Source: Microcaldota archaeon
GTDB taxonomy: Archaea; Micrarchaeota; Micrarchaeia; Anstonellales; Anstonellaceae
Length of the DNA stretch: 5,477 bases
NCBI GenBank assembly: GCA_023248665.1
Contig: JAHFEC010000080.1
Location: 1-5,477, forward strand
Direction: 5' to 3'
The notes beneath the pieces are model-generated. The model saw only the letters and a program-made list of their open reading frames with translations, was not told where the DNA came from and searched no databases. This document shows, piece after piece, positions 1 to 4,651 of this stretch; within the stretch, counting starts at the first letter, position 1, and each line of letters opens with the position of its first letter. The position numbers and the translations under genes were made by a program.

Positions 1-917
1 GCCCCCTGCGGCAGGAGCACCCGGTTCGCATCGGCGCGGGCGGGGTCGTTCTTGGCCGCCCCCCGAAAGAAGCGCCGGACAAATGGGCCGATTTCATCAT
101 AGGGCACGCCGACAAGCCCCGAATGCTCTTTCTGGTCCTCGTCTTTGTTGGCCGAATAGCGTTCCATGACATTGGAAAGTGAGAGGCCGGTTTTCACGAC
201 AAACACGTAAGAAGTGTCCCGATCGCCGCCCGAACAGACGGTGCGGCAGAGAAGTGTGGCCTCTTGGACGTCGGTGGATAGGAGGCCGTACTCTTTGTTG
301 AGTTCTTCCTGCACGAAAAAATCGAACACCGACATCTGGCCAGACTGCACTTCGGGCAGGATGCCCAAAGCACCCGCGACGAAATAATACGTGTTGGGGA
401 AATTCGCGCCGCCGCGCAAGGCCAGCACGACTTGCCCGTCCGAGGTGACTGGAAAACCCGCGACGCTCACGGCTTGGATGTGCGGCAAGCTCAGGCCTTG
501 CCGGGCCATTTGGGTCTCGTAGCTGTGGCGAGGCCCGAGTATTAGGCGGGCACGCTCGCCGTTTTGCTCGAAACCGAAGTCGTTGCCAGCGGATTCGATC
601 CACCACGGGAGATAGATTTTCCGCACTTCGGAATAAGGCAGATTGAGGATGGTGAGGGCCTCTTTCATGCGCTCGTCGGCCCACATGAGCGGTTTCATGT
701 TTTTGCCGTGTTCTAGATTGTAACGGTCGAAGTCGGCACCATACTTGTTTCTGAACAGGCTCCGGTTATCTTCAAACATGGAGCGCAGGATCGGCATGGC
801 TTTCTCGATTGCAGGGGAAGAGGTATACTCGTGCGTGAGCTTTGACGCGGGGATTTTGACGATTTGATGGGAGGATAGCCCGGCTTTGGATGGATTTTTG
901 AATAGGTGAATGGACAT
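1..917 (-). CDS. Divergent Nudix-like hydrolase, C-terminus off the left edge
   Basis: I read 305 codons from an ATG at 917 with no stop before the window edge, so the C-terminus is missing. The product is soluble, with no signal peptide or TM segment. An N-terminal part (about 1-145) rich in charged and aromatic residues, including LPWWIES near 103-109, was not recognised. Residues ~147-222 read like a Nudix core: strand QAVSVAGFPV, a turn, VVLALRGG, then NTYYFVAGALG, and a helix with EELNKEYGL (214-222). This matches the REUxEExGU half of the Nudix box with Arg replaced by Glu and the first Glu of the EE pair by Lys. About ten extra residues separate the glycine from this helix. Nudix enzymes hydrolyse nucleoside diphosphates linked to another moiety; the substrate here cannot be told, and the odd box could mean a non-catalytic protein. 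The gene has its own TATA box. By eye it is less GC-rich than dsbA-like and sufS genes beside it. The reading frame is well supported, the family only moderately. Confidence 0.75.
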   Translation of the reverse strand, partial: MSIHLFKNPSKAGLSSHQIVKIPASKLTHEYTSSPAIEKAMPILRSMFEDNRSLFRNKYGADFDRYNLEHGKNMKPLMWADERMKEALTILNLPYSEVRKIYLPWWIESAGNDFGFEQNGERARLILGPRHSYETQMARQGLSLPHIQAVSVAGFPVTSDGQVVLALRGGANFPNTYYFVAGALGILPEVQSGQMSVFDFFVQEELNKEYGLLSTDVQEATLLCRTVCSGGDRDTSYVFVVKTGLSLSNVMERYSANKDEDQKEHSGLVGVPYDEIGPFVRRFFRGAAKNDPARADANRVLLPQG

Positions 918-922
918 ACACG

Positions 923-943
923 ATAGTTTTGTATTACAACTAT
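923..943. promoter_or_regulatory. Palindrome between TATA box and start, candidate operator
   Basis: Positions 929-939 form an 11-bp palindrome, TTGTA-T-TACAA on the plus strand. It overlaps a wider pair of 6-bp arms, ATAGTT at 923-928 and AACTAT at 938-943. The element lies directly downstream of the TATA box of the Nudix-like gene, where a bound repressor would block polymerase loading. The symmetry is seen directly. The operator role is inference, and an AT-rich promoter can produce such symmetry by chance. Confidence 0.4.
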
Positions 944-948
944 ATAAA
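941..948 (-). promoter_or_regulatory. TATA box (TTTATATA) of the Nudix-like gene
   Basis: On the minus strand this reads TTTATATA, a perfect archaeal box A. Its centre lies about 27 bp upstream of the ATG at 917. Archaeal transcription normally starts some 25-28 bp downstream of the TATA centre, so the transcript should begin at or within a few bases of the start codon, giving a leaderless mRNA. No Shine-Dalgarno sequence is present, which agrees. The 94 bp between this gene and the upstream dsbA-like gene holds no clear terminator on this strand, so read-through may add to expression. Confidence 0.7.
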
Positions 949-1011
949 TGTGCGGGCGGGCGTGGATTTTAGGAGAACCGAGACGAGGGCGTTCGGACCC
1001 GTAGGCGCGGT

Positions 1012-1995
1012 TTAGCTCGGCGGCTCGGTGCAGGCATATTGCGGAGGCGGGGCCGGGGGCTTGCCGAACACCAGCTCGTCGATGCCGGTCTCGGCCTGCT
1101 TGATCATATCCCATATTTGCGATAAGATGTCCTTGCCATAGACGAACTTCTCGAATTCGCCTTCCGATTGCGGGCTCACCAGCGACTGGTTGTTAAAGAA
1201 GAAGGTGGGCGTGCCGTACACGCCGGCCGCGCGGGCCGCGTTCTCCTCCTTGTTCACGTAATCGGACGAACGCGAAGAGGTGAGGCATTCCGAGAAGTTG
1301 GCCGCATCAAGCGAAAGGCCGGATGCCATGGCCTCGAGGTTCCCGCGCGAGTGGTTGAGGTCGTCAAAGAGATTGTCGTGCATGGGCCAGAATTTTCCCT
1401 GCTCGCCGGCGCAATAGGCCGCCTGCGCGGAGATGAAGCTGTCGTTGTGCGCCAGGATGGGCATCATGCGAAATTCGAGCTGGATGTCGGGATGCTTGGA
1501 GAGGAATTGCACAAGCGAGGGCTGCACGGCGCGGGTGTAGGGGCAGGAGAAACAGCCGACTTCGATGAGGGTGGCGGAGCCGTTGCCCCGGACCGGGCCG
1601 ACGCCGGGCTGGAACGGGACCAGCAGGGGCGCCGAAGGCTTGCCCAACACCTGGTCGAAGAAGCACACCCCGCCCTGCGGGCCGTTGCAGTTGCCGTACA
1701 CCGCGTAGTTGTAGAGCACGATGCCCGAATAGATCATGCTGGCGAAGAAGAGGACGCTAAAGAGGGTGGAAATGAGCTGGAAATGCCTGTTGATGCCCCC
1801 GGCGAGCGCGGGCGAGCGCGCAAAGACGCTGGCCACGATGGTGGCCTGCAGTTTCTCGTCGAATTTGGTCTCGCAGGGCCGGAACGTGAGGGTGAAGGTC
1901 ATGCACTTGAAGGCTTCCTTGGCCAGATCGCGGTAGGCGGCCGAGAAGAGGCCCAAGACGGAGAAGAGGATGAGAGCGACGATGCAGAATATCAT
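1012..1995 (-). CDS. Two-TM membrane-anchored DsbA-like thioredoxin-fold protein (CFSC-PY-T site)
   Basis: 327 aa, ending in TAA. An in-frame TAG lies 14 codons upstream of the ATG with no other ATG between, which fixes the start. TM1 spans about 2-20, a basic loop 21-71 (with C31 and C41), and TM2 73-96. By the positive-inside rule the loop is cytoplasmic and the large C-terminal domain outside. C103 and C111 follow TM2, then a Pro/Gly-rich linker (119-138). Residues ~139-300 form a DsbA/Thioredoxin_4-like domain: strand ATLIEV, C148-F-S-C151-P-Y-T154, a second Cys pair C195 and C237, and the cis-Pro loop at G261-T262-P263. The Pro-rich tail carries C322. The likely role is disulfide exchange on extracytoplasmic proteins. 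Against the second DsbA-like protein here, C151 aligns with its first active-site Cys, while the resolving Cys is Thr and a new Cys sits three residues upstream. It lies 68 bp downstream of sufS on the same strand and may be co-transcribed. No SD is seen. Confidence 0.9.
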   Translation of the reverse strand: MIFCIVALILFSVLGLFSAAYRDLAKEAFKCMTFTLTFRPCETKFDEKLQATIVASVFARSPALAGGINRHFQLISTLFSVLFFASMIYSGIVLYNYAVYGNCNGPQGGVCFFDQVLGKPSAPLLVPFQPGVGPVRGNGSATLIEVGCFSCPYTRAVQPSLVQFLSKHPDIQLEFRMMPILAHNDSFISAQAAYCAGEQGKFWPMHDNLFDDLNHSRGNLEAMASGLSLDAANFSECLTSSRSSDYVNKEENAARAAGVYGTPTFFFNNQSLVSPQSEGEFEKFVYGKDILSQIWDMIKQAETGIDELVFGKPPAPPPQYACTEPPS

Positions 1996-2032
1996 GAGAT
2001 CAGACCCGATGCGAAAAACTTCCGCTCTGTTG

Positions 2033-2066
2033 ACCTATTCTGTCCATTAACCTGTTTTATCCATTA
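2033..2066 (-). repeat. 17-bp imperfect tandem duplication, starts at sufS stop codon
   Basis: On the minus strand two adjacent 17-bp units, TAATGGATAAAACAGGT (2066-2050) and TAATGGACAGAATAGGT (2049-2033), match at 14 of 17 positions, and all three differences are transitions. The first TAA is the sufS stop codon. The pair fills half of the 68-bp gap before the downstream dsbA-like gene. It may be a decayed tandem duplication or a two-site protein-binding element. The ATAAAA inside the first unit could serve as a weak TATA element, and a TTTTT run follows at about 2013-2017 on this strand. Confidence 0.65.
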
Positions 2067-3236
2067 CCCCATTTGCGATAGTTTGCCCAGCACGTCCGCG
2101 AATTTCTGCACCTGCTCTACCGTATTGTAGAGGTGGAGCGAGGCGCGCACCGTGCCGGCCACGCCCAATTTGGTGGTGACGGGAATGGCGCAGTGGTGCC
2201 CCGAGCGCAGGGCGAAGCCGAGCTGGTCGAGCATGATGGCCGTCTGGTGGGGGGGCAGCTTTCCGGCGTTGAACGCGAAAAGGGCCGAGGATTTCTGGCG
2301 CGCCTCGCGCGGGCCGTAGAGCGAGACTTTTGGCATGTTCGAGAAGGCCCCGAGCATCGACACGATGAGCTCCTTGTCGTGCGCCTCGATTTTTTCATGG
2401 CCGGTCTTGGAGATGAAATCAATGGCTGCGCCCAAGCCGATCCACTCGGCAATGGCGGGCGTGCCGGCCTCGAAGCGCTCGCGGGTCGGGATGAGCTCGT
2501 AGGAGTCCAGCGAGGCGGTGCGGATGGTGCCCCCGCCCAGAAACCATGGCTCAAGCGGCGCGCCGGCGCGGTGGTAGAGCACGCCGGTGCCGGTGGGGCC
2601 GAAACACTTGTGCGAAGAAAAAGCCAGATAATCCACGGGCCACTGGCGCAGGTCCACGGGGTGGTGGCCCACGTACTGGGCCGCGTCCAGGAGGACGAGC
2701 GAGCCGTTGTCCTTGGCCGATTTGGCCAGCTCGCGCACCGGCACCGAGGCGCCCAGCACGTTGGAGCAGGCCGAGAAAGCCACCAATTTGGTGCGCTTGG
2801 AAAGAAGGAGCGAGAGGGCGTCCGGGGCGAGGAGGCCCTGCGCGTCCGAGGCCATCACGCGGATGCGCACGCCCTTTTCCTTGAGCTTAAGCCACGGGAG
2901 GAGGTTGGAGTGGTGCTCGAAATCGCTGACGATGACCTCGTCGCCCTCTTTCCAGTCAAGACCCAGCGCCACGCCGTTGACGGCCTCGGTGGTGTTGCGC
3001 ACGTTGATGAACTCGCCCTCGTCGGCATGGAAGAAGCGGGCGAGCTTGGAATAGACCTCCTCGTATTCGTGCGAGGCCTTCTTGGTGAGCGCATGGTCGC
3101 CCCGGTGGATGTTGGCCCGGTAGAGCGTGTAGAACTCCTCCATTTTTTTGAGCACGGGCCACGGGGTGAGCGAGGAGGCTCCCGAGTCGAAATAGACTTT
3201 GTCTTTGAATGAGGGGAACTGGTTTTGGACGTCCAT
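2064..3236 (-). CDS. sufS: Cysteine desulfurase, SufS/CsdA type (class V aminotransferase fold)
   Basis: 390 aa and complete; bacterial SufS is about 406. This PLP enzyme converts L-cysteine to L-alanine and leaves a persulfide on its active-site Cys, supplying sulfur for Fe-S clusters or thiolated tRNA and cofactors in the cytoplasm. Visible landmarks are E107-H108-H109-S-N (His stacking on PLP), L183-D184-A-A-Q187 (Asp and Gln contacting the PLP ring), S208-H209-K210 followed by GPTGTG (K210 is the Schiff-base Lys), R345-S-G-H-H-C349-A-I-P (persulfide Cys in the group II setting), and R364-A-S-L-H-L-Y-N near the C-terminus. All expected catalytic residues are present. The ATG at 3236 is chosen because the protein then begins just before FPSFKDKVYFDSGASS, the conserved N-terminal strand; further in-frame sequence runs upstream through the promoter region and antisense to the next gene and is not coding. 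No SD is seen. No SufBCD, SufE/U or IscU partner is in the window. SufS versus CsdA cannot be told from sequence. Confidence 0.95.
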   Translation of the reverse strand: MDVQNQFPSFKDKVYFDSGASSLTPWPVLKKMEEFYTLYRANIHRGDHALTKKASHEYEEVYSKLARFFHADEGEFINVRNTTEAVNGVALGLDWKEGDEVIVSDFEHHSNLLPWLKLKEKGVRIRVMASDAQGLLAPDALSLLLSKRTKLVAFSACSNVLGASVPVRELAKSAKDNGSLVLLDAAQYVGHHPVDLRQWPVDYLAFSSHKCFGPTGTGVLYHRAGAPLEPWFLGGGTIRTASLDSYELIPTRERFEAGTPAIAEWIGLGAAIDFISKTGHEKIEAHDKELIVSMLGAFSNMPKVSLYGPREARQKSSALFAFNAGKLPPHQTAIMLDQLGFALRSGHHCAIPVTTKLGVAGTVRASLHLYNTVEQVQKFADVLGKLSQMG

Positions 3237-3268
3237 GTCAAAGCCTGGATAAGGATGAAACGCAACAG

Positions 3269-3288
3269 ATGAGATAATATGAGATAAT
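3269..3288. repeat. Perfect tandem decamer ATGAGATAAT x2 at the predicted sufS start site
   Basis: The plus-strand decamer ATGAGATAAT occurs twice head to tail, so its GAGATAA core repeats at exactly one helical turn. A third GAGATAA is at 3348-3354 and a related AGATAAA at 3304-3310. With the sufS TATA element at 3297-3305, the tandem pair would cover roughly the transcription start. Repeats in phase at that place suggest an operator for a dimeric or cooperative regulator. The repeat is seen directly; the role is inferred. Confidence 0.5.
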
Positions 3289-3296
3289 GACCGGAG

Positions 3297-3305
3297 ATTT
3301 ATAAG
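3297..3305 (-). promoter_or_regulatory. Probable TATA box of sufS
   Basis: The minus strand reads CTTATAAAT here, centred some 65 bp upstream of the sufS ATG. This predicts transcription starting near 3275 and a 5' leader of about 40 nt without an SD motif. A second T-rich candidate, TTTTTATC, lies near 3350-3357 and would give a leader of about 90 nt. The nearer box fits the archaeal consensus better. Confidence 0.5.
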
Positions 3306-3403
3306 ATAAACGGAGATGGAACGGGATTGGGGACGGATTTGGGGGAAGAGATAAAAACAGATTACGGAATGGAAATCGGTTGAGCCGGCCCAAAGCGGGA
3401 AGC

Positions 3404-3410
3404 TTAAAAA
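3404..3410 (+). promoter_or_regulatory. Probable TATA box of the second dsbA-like gene
   Basis: TTAAAAA preceded by a purine-rich GCGGGAAGC stretch resembles an archaeal TATA box with an upstream BRE. It predicts a start near 3433 and a leader of about 75 nt that contains the whole hairpin at 3441-3487. A weaker AT-rich alternative at about 3418-3425 would start transcription near 3447 and cut into the hairpin. The choice therefore matters for interpreting that structure. Confidence 0.45.
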
Positions 3411-3440
3411 CGTGTCCATAATAATACGAATCAAGTGTGA

Positions 3441-3487
3441 TCGCCGGCACTTGAATTCGCGTCGAATTGAAGACTGGATGCCGGCGA
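3441..3487 (+). promoter_or_regulatory. Two-part stem-loop in the predicted 5' leader
   Basis: A 9-bp perfect outer stem pairs TCGCCGGCA (3441-3449) with TGCCGGCGA (3479-3487). Directly inside it, CTTGAATTCG (3450-3459) pairs with CGAATTGAAG (3463-3472), nine Watson-Crick pairs and one G-G mismatch, closed by a 3-nt loop CGT. The two helices are continuous on the 5' side and separated on the 3' side by a 6-nt bulge ACTGGA (3473-3478). Eighteen of nineteen positions pair. The structure ends ten bases before the SD of the second dsbA-like gene, so it may act as a cis-regulatory RNA. Read as DNA, it could instead be a nested operator. Confidence 0.55.
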
Positions 3488-3496
3488 CGAAAAAAG

Positions 3497-3502
3497 GGAG
3501 GT
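3497..3502 (+). promoter_or_regulatory. Strong Shine-Dalgarno, fixes the start of the second dsbA-like gene
   Basis: GGAGGT lies 7 nt before the ATG at 3510 and matches the core anti-SD of 16S rRNA. The first in-frame stop upstream (TGA at 3468-3470) leaves no other ATG, so this start is secure. It is the only strong SD before any start in the window. Confidence 0.85.
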
Positions 3503-3509
3503 TGGAAAA

Positions 3510-4433
3510 ATGGCAGAAACACATGCATCTGGAGGACTGGACCCGACAGCCCTCTATTCCGTGGCGATCGCGATTATACTGGGCGCGGTCCTCATATCGG
3601 GCGCGGTCTACATGTCGGTCGGCGCGCTCAACCAGACGCTCTTCGAGAAGAGCCTGACCGCTACCGTCAGCGGCGCGGGCGCCAACACGGGCGGCAACGC
3701 GAACGACGGAACGGCCAACGGCGGAAGCAACGCGGGCGGCAACAACGGCGGAACGGCCGGAACCCAACCCCCGCCTTCGGGGCCATCCGCCCCGAAAACG
3801 GTGAACCTTGCTCTGAGCGGGCGGCCCGTGGACGGGAGCGCCAACGCCAAGGTGACGCTGGTGGAATTCTCCGAATTCCTCTGCCCCTACTGCATCAACG
3901 TCCACCCCACAGTCGTGAGCCTTGAGACGAAGTACGCCAGCCAGATGAACGCCGTGCACATGAACTTCATCATCCACGGCGACCCGGCCAAGTACGCCTC
4001 GGCCGGCGTGGAGTGCGCGGGCGACCAGGGCAAGTACTACCAGATGCATGACGCCGTGTTCGACTCGAAGGGCACGAAGGTCGACAAGGCAGGTCTTGAC
4101 AGCGTCGCGGCGAACCTCAGCCTGGACATGGCCAAATTCGATGCCTGTCTGGACGGCGGCAGCAAGAACGCCGTCATCGACGCCGAACAGGCGCAGGGCA
4201 ATGCGGTCGGCGTGAGCGGGACCCCGAGCTTCGTGGTGCTGACCTCGTCGCATGACGACGCCACCAAAGCCAGGCTTCAGCAGGTCGCCTCCAGCCTCGT
4301 GAGCACCTACTACGGCGGACAGGAGTCGTCCTACGTGGTGGACGTGCCCGGACGCGGCTACGGGATATTCTTCGTGGGCGCGCTGCCCGAGGCCGCCTTC
4401 ACGCAGGCGATCGACGCCGCAGTGGCAAGCTAG
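3510..4433 (+). CDS. Membrane-anchored DsbA-like thiol:disulfide oxidoreductase (CPYC)
   Basis: 307 aa, ending in TAG. A short N-terminus precedes one TM segment (about 15-38), an uncleaved signal anchor placing the rest outside the cell membrane. Residues ~53-96 are a Gly/Asn/Ala/Thr-rich tether turning Pro-rich at 87-95. The thioredoxin-fold domain begins about 97: strand KVTLVEF, active site C125-P-Y-C128, second Cys pair C169 (VECAGDQGKYYQMH) and C213 (DACLDG), and cis-Pro at G237-T238-P239. These are hallmarks of the DsbA/Thioredoxin_4 family (BdbD-like), which oxidises or isomerises disulfides in exported proteins. Between the strand after the cis-Pro and the last helix (ALPEAAFTQAIDAAV) lies a segment of about 40 residues (245-282) that is normally a short turn. 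The gene is divergent from sufS, has a strong SD and structured leader, and is followed by a terminator, so it is probably monocistronic. Whether it acts as oxidase or reductase cannot be read from sequence. Confidence 0.93.
   Translation: MAETHASGGLDPTALYSVAIAIILGAVLISGAVYMSVGALNQTLFEKSLTATVSGAGANTGGNANDGTANGGSNAGGNNGGTAGTQPPPSGPSAPKTVNLALSGRPVDGSANAKVTLVEFSEFLCPYCINVHPTVVSLETKYASQMNAVHMNFIIHGDPAKYASAGVECAGDQGKYYQMHDAVFDSKGTKVDKAGLDSVAANLSLDMAKFDACLDGGSKNAVIDAEQAQGNAVGVSGTPSFVVLTSSHDDATKARLQQVASSLVSTYYGGQESSYVVDVPGRGYGIFFVGALPEAAFTQAIDAAVAS
3666..3797 (+). repeat. Low-complexity Gly/Asn/Ala tether-coding segment
   Basis: This stretch encodes residues 53-96 of the second DsbA-like protein. 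It contains degenerate repeats of GGCGGCAAC, GGCGGAAGC and GGAACGGCC units and has almost no charged residues (one Asp and a closing Lys). It ends in a Pro-rich QPPPSGPSAPK. The composition is typical of a flexible tether separating a membrane anchor from an outside domain. Such DNA is prone to length change between strains. Confidence 0.75.
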
Positions 4434-4445
4434 GTAAGATGACAG

Positions 4446-4499
4446 CCGTCGCCGGCATCGGGCCGGCGGCGGACCCTTTTTATTTTCAGTTTTATTTTT
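4446..4499 (+). terminator. Hairpin plus T-tract terminator after the second dsbA-like gene
   Basis: An 11-bp stem pairs 4446-4456 (CCGTCGCCGGC) with 4462-4472 (GCCGGCGGCGG), including one G-T wobble, around a 5-nt loop ATCGG. It is followed by T runs at 4477-4481, 4483-4486, 4490-4493 and 4495-4499. It begins 12 bp after the stop codon. Archaeal termination depends mainly on the T-tract, which is well supplied here. Confidence 0.8.
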
Positions 4500-4518
4500 C
4501 CCGGCCTCGTTTGGCGGA

Positions 4519-4569
4519 TTTTTTCCCGGTCTGCATTGTTTTCTAGATTCTCCGCCTGCGCCTTTTTTT
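4519..4569 (+). terminator. Secondary T-tract termination zone
   Basis: Three more plus-strand T runs lie here: six T at 4519-4524, four at 4539-4542 and seven at 4563-4569. A 6-bp inverted repeat, GGCGGA (4513-4518) and TCCGCC (4551-4556), frames part of the zone. It probably acts as a fail-safe terminator insulating topA. No coding sequence is supported between 4434 and 4651. Confidence 0.45.
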
Positions 4570-4576
4570 GCGTTCT

Positions 4577-4598
4577 CTTGCCCGATGCGCGGGCCAAG
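4577..4598. repeat. Inverted repeat abutting the topA TATA box
   Basis: CTTGCCCG (4577-4584) pairs with CGGG (4590-4593) and CAAG (4595-4598), giving eight base pairs with one unpaired C and a 5-nt loop ATGCG. It ends two bases before the TATA-like element at 4601. No T-tract follows directly, so it is not a typical terminator. A regulatory site next to the TBP/TFB footprint is possible. Confidence 0.4.
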
Positions 4599-4600
4599 GC

Positions 4601-4608
4601 ATTAAAAA
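4601..4608 (+). promoter_or_regulatory. Probable TATA box of topA
   Basis: ATTAAAAA is centred about 47 bp upstream of the topA ATG, predicting transcription from about 4631 and a leader near 20 nt. There is no SD before the ATG. A second A-rich element, TTGAAAAA at 4617-4624, would give a nearly leaderless transcript instead. Confidence 0.45.
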
Positions 4609-4651
4609 GAGTCGGCTTGAAAAAGAGTGCCAACGAAAAAATGCTGGTATT

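Noticed and set aside
97..684. A 195-codon minus-strand frame inside the Nudix-like gene
   Set aside because: It is an Arg/Pro/His-rich shadow in another frame. The overlapping 305-codon frame from 917 has normal composition, starts beside a TATA box and reaches the window edge without a stop.
975..1011. Possible minus-strand terminator after the two-TM dsbA-like gene
   Set aside because: Only a four-pair GGGT/GCCC stem can be drawn and no T run follows it, so the evidence is too weak to list.
1168..3212. Two long plus-strand open frames (about 320 and 359 codons) opposite the dsbA-like and sufS genes
   Set aside because: Their translations are Gly/Arg/Glu/His-rich with no recognisable domain, and they are antisense mirrors of strong genes. 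GC-rich codon bias opens such frames.
3478..3657. Short overlapping frame from the ATG in the hairpin 3' arm, as a possible leader peptide
   Set aside because: It has no SD of its own, runs far into the CPYC gene out of frame and becomes Arg/Ser-rich, so it is a shadow rather than a leader peptide.
3237..4253. In-frame extension of the sufS reading frame to 729 codons
   Set aside because: The extra 339 codons run through the AT-rich promoter region and antisense to the well-supported CPYC gene, give a low-complexity Arg/Val/Ala-rich translation, and are not needed by the SufS family, whose conserved start lies at 3236.
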